Of a stretch of 10,663 nucleotides of DNA, positions 1-6,457 are shown in pieces. How positions within the stretch are numbered: the stretch's first letter is position 1; each line of letters begins with the position of its first letter. Below the pieces are notes generated by a model. That model made no database searches and had not been told where the DNA came from. It saw only the letters and a program-made list of their open reading frames with translations. Made by a program: the position numbers and the translations under genes. The stretch is from JBBIJH01 sp037446075 (GTDB lineage: Bacteria > Bacteroidota > Ignavibacteria > UBA10030 > JAHEZR01), in NCBI GenBank assembly GCA_037446075.1, contig JBBIJH010000084.1:1-10663 (forward strand), in the 5' to 3' direction.

Positions 1-1344
1 GGGGTCGATGCTCTCTTTGATGCGCTTCATCATTTCCACGGCGGGCACACCAACAGCATCGACGAGAAACTGTTTCTTTGCCAGCCCCACACCGTGCTCT
101 CCCGTGATCGTTCCTCCAAATCTCACCGCTGTGTTAAACATCTCTCCAAAAGCTTGATGGGCACGGCTGATTTCCTCCGCGTTCCGTTCATCTGTAAGGC
201 ACGTTGGGTGGAGGTTCCCATCACCTGCGTGGCCAAAGTTGCCGACCATCACATCCTTACTTCGGGCAATCTCCTTGATCTTCTCAAGCATCCGTGCCAC
301 CTCACTTCGGGGTACCGTGACGTCCTCAAGGATCGTTGTTGGACGGACTCGCGCAAGGGCTGAGAAGGCAGACCGTCGTGCTGCCTTCAACTTCAGTGCT
401 TCCTGCTCATCAGCATGAATCTTTAGTTCTGGGGCGCGATGCGCCTTGCACAGCTCAATAACGCGCCTCGCGTCTTCCTCGACGACAGAAGGGCGACCGT
501 CGACTTCGATCAAAAGAATGGAGTCAATACCGGTGGGAAGGCCGATGTGGGCGTAATCCTCCACTGCCTTGATGGTCGTGGCATCGAGAAACTCCAACGT
601 GGCAGGGATGATCCGTGCGGCGATGATAGCCGATACCGTTTCTGCTGCATCGACAGTGTTGTCATAGTACGCCAGCATTGTCCTCGAGCTTTCAGGCTTC
701 GGGATTAGCCGCAGCAAAATCTTCGTAAAAATCCCCAGCGTCCCTTCCGACCCGATCAGAAAATCTTTCAGACTGTAACCAGCGACATCCTTGACAGATT
801 TTCCCCCTGTGCGGACGACCTCGCCGTTGGGCAGGACCGCCTCCATCCCCATCACATAGTTCTTCGTGACCCCATATTTCAGGCCTCTCAAGCCGCCAGC
901 GTTTTCCGCAACGTTTCCGCCGATTGTGCAGATGGCCGAACTTCCCGGGTCGGGAGGATAAAACAGTCCGAGAGACTCCACTGCCTTATGAAGCTGTCCT
1001 GTGATCACTCCGGGTTCGACCCAAGCCGTCAGATTCTCCTGGTCGATCTCCAAGATTCGGTTCCAGTGCGTCAAGACGATAACGATCGAGTCTTCAACTG
1101 GTATCGAACCTCCACTCAACCCCGAGCCAGAGCCACGGGGGACGACCGCAAATCGCTCTTCGTTGGCAAGTTTGAGGACTGCAGAAATATGATCAACCGA
1201 CTGCGGTACGACCACTGCGGTTGGGGGCTGACGCAAGAGCGGCGTCCCGTCGTAGGAATAGGCGATACGATCTTCCTGAGAGTCGAGATAGTTCGCCGAC
1301 CCTACAATCTCTTTCAGCTTTTTCACGACGGATGGAGCAATCAT
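1..1344 (-). CDS. glcD: FAD-linked 2-hydroxyacid dehydrogenase, GlcD family (3' end cut by window edge)
   Basis: The protein oxidises a 2-hydroxyacid such as glycolate or D-lactate using FAD; the exact substrate cannot be read. My translation is open for 448 codons to the edge. The FAD-binding PCMH-type domain covers about residues 40-215, with the glycine-rich PRGSGSGLSGGS at 69-80 and IGGNVAENAGG at 141-151. The C-terminal FAD-oxidase domain carries GHAGDGNLHP (371-380) and GTITGEHGVG (411-420). His372, His379 and Glu416 match the metal site known in D-2-hydroxyacid dehydrogenases of this family. Family length (about 460-470) suggests only some 15 residues are missing. The ATG at 1344 is the only reasonable start: an in-frame TGA sits four codons upstream at 1354-1356. 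No strong SD is visible. Partner genes such as glcE or glcF could lie beyond the edge. Confidence 0.93.
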   Translation of the reverse strand, partial: MIAPSVVKKLKEIVGSANYLDSQEDRIAYSYDGTPLLRQPPTAVVVPQSVDHISAVLKLANEERFAVVPRGSGSGLSGGSIPVEDSIVIVLTHWNRILEIDQENLTAWVEPGVITGQLHKAVESLGLFYPPDPGSSAICTIGGNVAENAGGLRGLKYGVTKNYVMGMEAVLPNGEVVRTGGKSVKDVAGYSLKDFLIGSEGTLGIFTKILLRLIPKPESSRTMLAYYDNTVDAAETVSAIIAARIIPATLEFLDATTIKAVEDYAHIGLPTGIDSILLIEVDGRPSVVEEDARRVIELCKAHRAPELKIHADEQEALKLKAARRSAFSALARVRPTTILEDVTVPRSEVARMLEKIKEIARSKDVMVGNFGHAGDGNLHPTCLTDERNAEEISRAHQAFGEMFNTAVRFGGTITGEHGVGLAKKQFLVDAVGVPAVEMMKRIKESIDP

Positions 1345-1353
1345 TGGAAGAAT

Positions 1354-1515
1354 TCAAATGCTCGAGGCTTCCCCTGTCGTTAGCAAGTGCAAGAGTTCTT
1401 TCCCCAGTATGCCAGTTGCAAGGACGTCTTCAGGTACGAACAAACCATCGTCTAGAATACTCTTGAGGCCAGCGTGCTGGACTTTCTTCCCGATAGAGTG
1501 ATCCTTTATCGTCAC
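1354..1515 (-). other. Unidentified short reading frame upstream of glcD, possible gene remnant
   Basis: Between the Ntn-hydrolase and glcD a minus-strand frame is open from 1554 to the TGA at 1354-1356. If started at the GTG at 1515 it gives about 53 residues; a TTG at 1530 is the other option. Its composition looks protein-like, with segments such as AGLKSILDDGLFVPEDVLA and ILGKELLHLLTTGEASSI, but I do not recognise a family. Neither start has a visible SD. A second short frame (ATG at 1600, TAA at 1523-1525, 25 residues) with a hydrophobic stretch PFVGLILLGSFVSF overlaps its upstream end in another phase, so the two might be halves of a frameshifted gene. It may equally be chance. Confidence 0.25.
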
Positions 1516-1606
1516 ACAGGGCTTAATCAAAACTAACGAAACTGCCGAGGAGAATCAAGCCGACGAAAGGCCTGGAACGATTCAATTCGAGCACCGCCAT
1601 CGCGGT

Positions 1607-2683
1607 TTACTCGCTCGCTGCCCGCTTGAAAAGGTAAGCACAGTCGAGACGTTTCCCCGCAGTCCCGTCGTGAACGAGATACTTGGCTCCGCTCCAGATC
1701 GATGCGGAACCTGTTTCACCGTGTTTGTTGATCGCGTAGAAGACGACGTTGTGTTTGAATCTTCCTTCGTCATCTTGAAGCCGTTTCTCTCGGCATCGCT
1801 CGTTGATTCGCTTGCACGCAAGCAAGCAAGCTTCTTCGGGAGATTTCCCCTCTCGCATCCACTCGACGATCATCACGGAACTGCAGTTAAGGAGGTTTGC
1901 CTCACCACGACCTGTCGAACCAGCGGAGCCAACGTCATTATCGCAATAGAGTCCCGCTCCGATGATCGGAGAATCCCCAACGCGACCCGGAATCTTAAAC
2001 GCCAGACCACTCGTCGTGGTCACACAAGAGAGATTTCCATTCAGATCGAGGGCGCTGCAGTGGATTGTACCGTGGTGCCGACGGAAATTTCTCATCAGGT
2101 CTCCAATTTCTTTATCCTCGATCGTATGGGGTGGAAGCCAGTCGTCTTCTTTACTCAGATTTTCTTTCCATTTGAGCCATGCTTCACGCGCTCGGTCGGT
2201 TAAGAGATTCTCCTCGACGAACCCATGAGCCTTCGCGAACTTCAGAGCGCCTTGACCGACGAGAAGAACATGGTCGGTTCGCTCCATCACGAGCCTGGCA
2301 ACCTTCGAAGGCGTCTTGATGTTCCGAAGTGAAGCAACAGCGCCCCCGCGGTAACTCGGCCCATGCATTACGGCTGCATCGAGTTCCACCACCCCCTCTT
2401 CATTCGGCAGGCCACCGAAGCCGACACTGGTATCGTTCGGGTCTTCCTCTACGATGTTCACACCCGCAATTGCGGCGTCCAGAGCATCAGCCCCTTGCTT
2501 CATCATCTCCATGGCCTTCTCAAGTGCTCTCGTGCCATTTCCGCTGGAAATCGCGACGGGTTTGCCGGTCAGCCTCTGCTTGGGTCTGCCAAGTGCATCG
2601 ACTGGGCCGAGGCGTGCGGTGAAGACGCTGGCGCTCGAGAGAGCTGCGGCCTTCAGAAAATCTCGTCGATTGAGAGTTCCCAT
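1607..2683 (-). CDS. Tat-exported Ntn-hydrolase, N4-glycosylasparaginase / isoaspartyl peptidase family
   Basis: This is a 358-residue N-terminal-nucleophile amidase that would hydrolyse asparagine-linked or isoaspartyl amide bonds; the substrate is not certain. The N-terminus MGTLNRRDFLKAAAL carries a twin-arginine signal (RR at 6-7), followed by a hydrophobic stretch to about residue 30, so export by Tat to the periplasm is likely. The family core is seen as HHGTIH around 203-208, with Thr206 as the expected nucleophile freed by autocleavage. It is followed by FKIPGRVGDSPIIGAGLYCD (229-248) and GSAGSTGRGE (252-261), the substrate-binding loops of glycosylasparaginases. The early motif DTSVGFGGLPNEEG (84-97) also fits. 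The ATG at 2683 follows a strong SD (AAGGAGG), and a TTGACT-17-TACATT promoter lies upstream. Confidence 0.93.
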   Translation of the reverse strand: MGTLNRRDFLKAAALSSASVFTARLGPVDALGRPKQRLTGKPVAISSGNGTRALEKAMEMMKQGADALDAAIAGVNIVEEDPNDTSVGFGGLPNEEGVVELDAAVMHGPSYRGGAVASLRNIKTPSKVARLVMERTDHVLLVGQGALKFAKAHGFVEENLLTDRAREAWLKWKENLSKEDDWLPPHTIEDKEIGDLMRNFRRHHGTIHCSALDLNGNLSCVTTTSGLAFKIPGRVGDSPIIGAGLYCDNDVGSAGSTGRGEANLLNCSSVMIVEWMREGKSPEEACLLACKRINERCREKRLQDDEGRFKHNVVFYAINKHGETGSASIWSGAKYLVHDGTAGKRLDCAYLFKRAASE

Positions 2684-2718
2684 GTTCTCCTCCTTATTGA
2701 AAACTGTGACACGAGGTA

Positions 2719-2747
2719 AATGTAGGAAGGAAGTCGGGCAAAGTCAA
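2719..2747 (-). promoter_or_regulatory. Sigma70-like promoter of the Tat-exported Ntn-hydrolase gene
   Basis: On the minus strand TTGACT (2747-2742) is followed after 17 bases by TACATT (2724-2719). That matches 5 of 6 and 4 of 6 consensus bases with ideal spacing, about 35 bases before the ATG at 2683. The pattern is seen directly; activity is inferred. Confidence 0.55.
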
Positions 2748-2765
2748 TGAGCGAGAAGCGATTCG

Positions 2766-2794
2766 TTGAAGTTACACCGAAAAAAAAGTATATT
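2766..2794 (+). promoter_or_regulatory. Sigma70-like promoter of the tyrosine phenol-lyase gene
   Basis: TTGAAG at 2766-2771 is followed by TATATT at 2789-2794 with a 17-base spacer, giving 4 of 6 and 5 of 6 consensus bases. An A-tract lies between them. The site is 37 bases before the ATG at 2832, whose SD (AAAGGAG) ends about 10 bases ahead of the start. It is back to back with the minus-strand promoter at 2719-2747, so one short region could control both genes. Confidence 0.5.
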
Positions 2795-2831
2795 CAGCAC
2801 AATCAGAAGAACTCAGAAAGGAGAACCATAG

Positions 2832-4213
2832 ATGGCTGAAACGAAACGTCGCTCATGGGCGGAGCCGTTCAAAGTAAAAATGATCGAACCGCTGAAGATG
2901 ACCACATATGAATATCGCGAGGAAAAAATCCGGGAGGCTGGGTACAATACATTTCTGCTGAAGTCCGAGGACGTTTATATCGACCTGCTCACAGATAGCG
3001 GCACCTCTGCGATGAGTGATTATCAATGGGCAGGGATGATGCTGGGAGATGAGGCCTACGCTGGCAGTAAGAATTTCTATCACCTTGAAGAGAATGTACA
3101 GAAATATTATGGATACAAATACGTTGTTCCCACGCATCAAGGTCGAGGCGCGGAGCATATCATCTCCAAAATCCTCATCAAGCCTGGAGATTACGTTCNN
3201 NNNNNNNNNNNNNNNNNNNNNNNNNNNNNNNNNNNNTAGCTGGAGGAACATTTGTCGATGTCATCATTGATGAGGCACACGATCCCGCGAACACCCATCC
3301 GTTCAAAGGAAATGTTGATCTTGGAAAACTGGAGGATCTCATAAGGAAAGTGGGTGCGGCGAAAATCCCATATGTCAGTGTTGCTGCAACGGTAAACATG
3401 GCGGGCGGCCAACCAATCTCGATGGAGAACATGAGGCAGGTGCGGGAGCTAACGAGCAAGCATGGGATCCGAATAATTCTGGATGCCACCCGCGCCATCG
3501 AGAATGCATATTTCATTAAGGTGCGTGAGAAAGGATACGAGAAGAAATCCGTAGCAGAGATTCTCTATGAGTTTTGTTCTTATTCGGATGGATGCACGAT
3601 GAGTGGGAAGAAAGATCTGCTCGTGAACATCGGAGGATTCTTGGCACTGAATGAAAAAGATATTTTTGATGAGGCCAGCAATCTCGTGGTTGTGTACGAG
3701 GGGCTTCACACGTATGGAGGACTCGCCGGCCGAGATATGGAGGCGATGGCGCGTGGTATCGAAGAAGCTGTGCAGGAAGATCACATCAAAGCCCGCGTCG
3801 GGCAAGTGGAATATGTTGGGAAAAAGCTTTGCAATGCTGGAATTCCTATCGTCCTTCCGGTCGGCGGACATGCAATCTTTCTTGACGCAAAGCGGTTCCT
3901 GCCTCACATCCCTCAGATCCAGTTTCCAGCTCAAGCACTCGCCGCAGAGATTTACGTCGACTCAGGCGTCAGAACGATGGAGAGAGGAATTGTTTCCGCA
4001 GGGAGAAACAAGGAAACGGGCGATCACTATTATCCGAAGCTCGAGCTTGTGAGGCTCACGTTCCCACGGCGAGTGTACACACAAGCTCACTGCGACGTGA
4101 CGGTGGAGTCGATTCAAGAACTCTGGGAGAAGCGAGAAAAGATTCGAGGATTGAAAATGGTGTATGAACCCAAATACCTGCGGTTTTTCCAGGCGCGGTT
4201 TGAGAGAGTGTGA
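2832..4213 (+). CDS. tpl: Tyrosine phenol-lyase (beta-tyrosinase), interrupted by an assembly gap
   Basis: This PLP enzyme splits L-tyrosine to phenol, pyruvate and ammonia, and the family also acts on other beta-substituted amino acids, including S-substituted cysteines. The first 122 residues (ending IKPGDYV) and the 324 residues after the gap align end to end with known beta-tyrosinases. Motifs include DSGTSAMSD, VPTHQGRGAE, TVNMAGGQP, the SGKKD lysine site (about nt 3602-3616, second Lys by family the Schiff-base residue) and YGGLAGRDMEAMA. Tyrosine rather than tryptophan specificity is supported by Arg in MERG (3983-3985), where tryptophanase has Ile, and Phe in LRFF (4184-4186), where it has His. 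The two halves lie in different frames only because the 38-N run is not the true length. Expected size is about 460 residues, as usual for the family. Confidence 0.93.
3199..3236. other. Assembly gap (38 N) inside the tyrosine phenol-lyase gene
   Basis: All 38 bases are N. The frames on the two sides do not join at this length. Comparing the flanks (IKPGDYV before, AGGTFVDV after) with my memory of Citrobacter freundii tyrosine phenol-lyase, 15 codons should lie between them, so the true gap is probably 42 bases, four more than written. The missing piece covers the YFTTTR region, with a threonine linked to phenol-ring recognition. Confidence 0.97.
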
Positions 4214-4265
4214 CGTAGTTGAGAGACAGGTTCATCTAGCACATGAGGAAACTGATCAACTTTCT

Positions 4266-4685
4266 ATGAGACACTCCCCTGGGTTTCTTAGATTAGTGTC
4301 TGATGCAAAGAAGCGGACTAAGGAGATCTCAGTCGCTCAAGTAAAAGAACTCTTCAAGCGAAACTCCGACTTCATTCTTATTGACACCCGCGAAGAACAT
4401 GAGTGGGACGATGGCCACATAGCGGGAGCAATTCATCTGAGCAAAGGGATTATTGAACGCGACATCGAAAAAGCTATTCCCGACAAGACCAAACAGATTG
4501 TGCTCTATTGCGGTGGAGGGTACCGATCCGCTCTGGCGGCTGACAACCTCCGCAAAATGGGCTACAAGAATGTCTTTTCGATGGCCGGTGGATGGAGGGC
4601 GTGGAAGAGAACAAAAGGAAGGATTGAGCGTCGTAAGAAATACCGTTACTTCATAGCGCCGGGATCGAACCGTTGTGACGTGTAG
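4266..4685 (+). CDS. Single-domain rhodanese (sulfurtransferase)
   Basis: A 139-residue cytoplasmic rhodanese that would carry sulfane sulfur as a cysteine persulfide. The domain covers about residues 19-115: LIDTREEHEWDDGHIAGAIH (38-57) and the active loop CGGGYRS with Cys82, then MGYKNVFSMAGGWRAW near the end. The start at 4266 (MRHSPGFLRLV) fits the usual N-terminus of this subfamily, although the frame is open further upstream into the lyase gene to an ATG at 4164. SD support for 4266 is weak: a GAGG lies about 17 bases upstream. It follows the tyrosine phenol-lyase gene by 52 bases and may be cotranscribed. After WKRTKG the last 20-25 residues, rich in Arg and Lys (RIERRKKYRYF), are unlike the usual family end. 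Confidence 0.88.
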   Translation: MRHSPGFLRLVSDAKKRTKEISVAQVKELFKRNSDFILIDTREEHEWDDGHIAGAIHLSKGIIERDIEKAIPDKTKQIVLYCGGGYRSALAADNLRKMGYKNVFSMAGGWRAWKRTKGRIERRKKYRYFIAPGSNRCDV

Positions 4686-4738
4686 ACCCAGCATAGGAGA
4701 ACCAACGCCAAGTATCATTTAGAGAGGAGGGAGTTGCA

Positions 4739-4906
4739 ATGTTTGAGCCCGAGTTCATCGCGAAGCACACCACTCTGGTGTTCATGTTTTGGACAATACT
4801 ACTCATTGCTAATTTCTTGGTGCTATGGTTTATCGGGCGGATGGGAGACAACATAAACAAGATAAGGAAAATGTTAGATGCGGAGATCCAAAAGAGACGG
4901 GTGTGA
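4739..4906 (+). CDS. Small single-span membrane protein, 55 residues
   Basis: The frame begins MFEPEFIAKHTTLVFMFW and has one clear membrane segment at about residues 12-33 (LVFMFWTILLIANFLVLWFIG), followed by a charged helical tail (MGDNINKIRKMLDAEIQKRRV). A very strong SD, AGAGGAGGGAG, lies just before the ATG at 4739, which is the main reason to accept so short a gene. With the positive residues after the span, the tail is probably cytoplasmic. I do not recognise a family. It follows the rhodanese gene by 53 bases and may be read with it; a link to that enzyme is only positional. Confidence 0.75.
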   Translation: MFEPEFIAKHTTLVFMFWTILLIANFLVLWFIGRMGDNINKIRKMLDAEIQKRRV

Positions 4907-5149
4907 AGAATGGAAAAAGCCCCGGGTCCACCGGGGGCTACAGCTCAGGAAGGAGCACCGTCTTTACACATTTTTTTCAATTGGCGCGTTTGCGAGGTTC
5001 ACACAAGGGACCTGTCCACGCCGATATACGGTCCAGTTCTCTCAACGATACACCTCGACACCTGTTGGGCGGCAGTCTCTCTCGCACGGCTTCGTACGGC
5101 GGCCACAAAGCAGATGCTCGATTATTAAAACCTGCGAAAGGAGCAAATA
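4907..5149. other. Spacer without a convincing gene, between two small membrane-protein genes
   Basis: This 243-base stretch holds a GC-rich hairpin at its left end that works as a terminator only for the minus strand. A T-run at 4970-4976 and short inverted pieces such as GGACC/GGTCC (5008-5012 and 5030-5034) follow. Short open frames exist on both strands but have no SD and no family resemblance. The gene at 5150 has its own SD (AAAGGAG). A minus-strand small RNA ending at the hairpin is possible but unproven. Confidence 0.5.
4914..4939 (-). terminator. Intrinsic terminator facing the minus strand
   Basis: Arms AGCCCCGG (4918-4925) and CCGGGGGCT (4931-4939) pair with one bulged G around the loop GTCCA. 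On the minus strand the hairpin is followed directly by TTTTT (4918-4914). In the plus direction no T-run follows, so it does not look like a terminator of the small gene ending at 4906. No minus-strand gene upstream explains it, because the minus-strand gene at 5422 has its own terminator at 5371-5399. Confidence 0.55.
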
Positions 5150-5386
5150 ATGGACCTGATTCTTCCAATCATAATCGCAGTTGCCATCTGGCCTCTGAGT
5201 TTGGTTGTCAAGAGATGGAGAGAAAGGCACTTCGTAATCAAGCAGTTCGCGGGAATCCTTGTCATCGCTTTATACTTGTCTTTCTTTCCGCCTCGGCGTC
5301 CCTTGTACTCCTATCTGCTGTTTGCATTGCTTGCAATCGCTGGAATCGTGAAGAGCCTCAAAGAACGAAAACAGCACCCGGCCTGA
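5150..5386 (+). CDS. Small membrane protein, 78 residues, unknown function
   Basis: The protein has three hydrophobic stretches: LILPIIIAVAIWPLSLVV (about 3-20), FAGILVIALYLSFF (about 33-46) and LYSYLLFALLAIAGIV (about 52-67). Basic clusters lie between and after them (KRWRERH, KSLKERKQH), which argues for two or three spans with charged loops facing the cytoplasm. The ATG at 5150 has a good SD (AAAGGAG, about 6 bases away). I do not recognise a family. The stop codon TGA at 5384-5386 lies in the loop of the terminator hairpin that separates this gene from the convergent sulfurtransferase gene. Confidence 0.75.
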   Translation: MDLILPIIIAVAIWPLSLVVKRWRERHFVIKQFAGILVIALYLSFFPPRRPLYSYLLFALLAIAGIVKSLKERKQHPA

Positions 5387-5399
5387 GGTCGGGTGCTGT
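5371..5399. terminator. Bidirectional intrinsic terminator between convergent genes
   Basis: ACAGCACCCG (5371-5380) and CGGGTGCTGT (5390-5399) are perfect 10-base inverted arms with a 9-base loop. On the minus strand the hairpin is followed by TTTTCGTTCTTT; on the plus strand by CGTCTTC, a weaker T-rich tail. It sits between the plus-strand gene ending at 5386 and the minus-strand gene ending at 5422, so it can stop both. The last codons of the plus-strand gene form its left arm. Confidence 0.85.
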
Positions 5400-5421
5400 C
5401 GTCTTCACACAGTTCTCCCCA

Positions 5422-6276
5422 CTAAACATTCTTCTCAATCGGTGCGTTAATTAGATTCCCCCACTCTGTCCACGAGCCGTCGTAGTTCCGTACCTTCGGG
5501 TAGCCAAGCAAGTACTTGAGCACGAACCAGCTATGCGAAGACCGCTCACCAATGCGGCAATATGCGACGACTTCCTCCTTGTCGGGCGTGATTCCTTTCC
5601 CCTCGTATAGAGCCTTCAAGTCAGTATACCCCTTAAACGTCCCATCGTCATTGACTGCCTGCGACCAAGGGATGTTCTGTGCACCGGGAATGTGTCCTGC
5701 GCGCTGTGCTGTTTCCGTCATCCCTGGAGGAGCAATGATCTTTCCTGTGTACTCATCCACAGACCTCACGTCAAGAAGAGCGTAGGTCTTTTTCCCTAAG
5801 ATATCTGAAACAAAATCCCGCGTCGCGCGAAGGTGTGGGTTGATGTTCTGGATCCTATACGTGGTTGGCGGATATGACGGAACCTCTGTCACAAGCTCGC
5901 GATTCTCGGCTACCCATTTCTTCCGACCACCGTTCATGAGCCTGGTGTTCATGTGGCCGTAGTAGTTGAGCAACCAAAAGGCATACGCAGCAAACCAGTT
6001 GTTATTATCTCCATACAAGACAATCGTCGTCGCAGGAGTGACACCGGCGGAAGAGAGATAGCTCTCCATCTGCTCCTTCGAGACGATATCCCTTCTCACT
6101 GGATCCTGAAGCTGCGTTTGCCAGTTCCAACCAATGGCCCCCCTAACGTGTCCCTGCTCGTACTGAGTTGTGTCGACATCGACTTCTATCAGCCGAATGT
6201 TGGGGTCATTGACATGCTGCGCAACCCAGTCAGTTGTCACGAGCACATCCGGTATTGCATAACCCATGGTCTCCAT
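5422..6276 (-). CDS. Two-domain thiosulfate / 3-mercaptopyruvate sulfurtransferase
   Basis: At 284 residues this has the usual length of tandem-rhodanese sulfurtransferases, which move sulfane sulfur from thiosulfate or mercaptopyruvate to a thiol acceptor. The N-terminal domain (about 8-130) is structural: its loop reads YGDNNNWFAAYA, with Asp90 where a cysteine would be. The C-terminal domain (about 150-280) has the active loop CRIGERSS with Cys240, and ALLDVRSVDEY and AGHIPGAQNIPW upstream of it. The CRIGERS type is common in enzymes annotated as thiosulfate sulfurtransferase, so thiosulfate is the likelier donor; this is inference. No signal peptide is seen. The ATG at 6276 has the SD GGGAGG about 8 bases ahead. 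It lies downstream of the sulfur-carrier activating enzyme and could supply it with sulfur. Confidence 0.92.
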   Translation of the reverse strand: METMGYAIPDVLVTTDWVAQHVNDPNIRLIEVDVDTTQYEQGHVRGAIGWNWQTQLQDPVRRDIVSKEQMESYLSSAGVTPATTIVLYGDNNNWFAAYAFWLLNYYGHMNTRLMNGGRKKWVAENRELVTEVPSYPPTTYRIQNINPHLRATRDFVSDILGKKTYALLDVRSVDEYTGKIIAPPGMTETAQRAGHIPGAQNIPWSQAVNDDGTFKGYTDLKALYEGKGITPDKEEVVAYCRIGERSSHSWFVLKYLLGYPKVRNYDGSWTEWGNLINAPIEKNV

Positions 6277-6358
6277 GATTCATTCCCTCCCTGTTTATGA
6301 TGAGGATGAATAAAGGAAGTAGGTTTGTTATGATCTTGAGCTGCCCACGCTAGTCGGT

Positions 6359-6416
6359 GCGGCTCGCCGCTTTCCAAGAGAGCCTGAGTGGCGGGAGAAG
6401 TTCAATCGCTCAGGCT
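6359..6416. other. Two inverted repeats in the leader of the sulfurtransferase gene
   Basis: The 181-base spacer 6277-6457 contains GCGG-CTCG-CCGC (6359-6370) and AGCCTGAGTG (6381-6390) facing CGCTCAGGCT (6407-6416). The latter arms pair over ten bases with one G-U pair around a 16-base loop. Neither hairpin is followed by a T-run in the minus direction, so a terminator for the upstream gene is doubtful. A regulatory leader or operator for the downstream sulfurtransferase is possible. I could not match it to a known riboswitch, and no clear promoter is visible. Confidence 0.4.
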
Positions 6417-6457
6417 ACCAATATCGTTCCTCCTTCCCCGGGAGCGTGGCTGAATCT

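Noticed and set aside
988..1466. Plus-strand frames over the start of glcD
   Set aside because: The minus strand translates as a continuous GlcD-type protein through this region; the plus frames are its shadows.
1670..2203. Plus-strand frame of 177 codons opposite the Ntn-hydrolase
   Set aside because: The minus strand carries the full set of family motifs here; the plus frame has no family features.
4640..4720. tRNA gene on the minus strand suggested by GGTTCGATCCC
   Set aside because: No matching acceptor stem, D-arm or anticodon arm can be folded at the right distances.
4945..4965. GGAAGGAGCA resembling the SRP RNA tetraloop region
   Set aside because: The string does not match the conserved SRP domain IV order and the flanks do not pair as its helix.
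4910..5128. Plus-strand frame of 72 codons after the first small membrane gene
   Set aside because: No SD, starts in front of a GC hairpin, and the protein resembles nothing; treated as part of the spacer.
4977..5168. Minus-strand frame of 63 codons in the same spacer
   Set aside because: It starts inside the 5150 gene, has no SD and looks like chance; a small RNA explains the terminator at least as well.
4825..5454. Plus-strand open frame of 209 codons
   Set aside because: It overlaps the two small membrane genes with good SD sites, runs through the terminator hairpin, has no SD of its own and its composition (many Ser, Arg, His, Gly) is that of a shadow frame.
6355..6425. Possible glycine, SAM or TPP riboswitch because of CTCAGGCT and CCTGAG strings
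   Set aside because: The remaining conserved core bases of these riboswitches are missing; only the inverted repeats can be supported.
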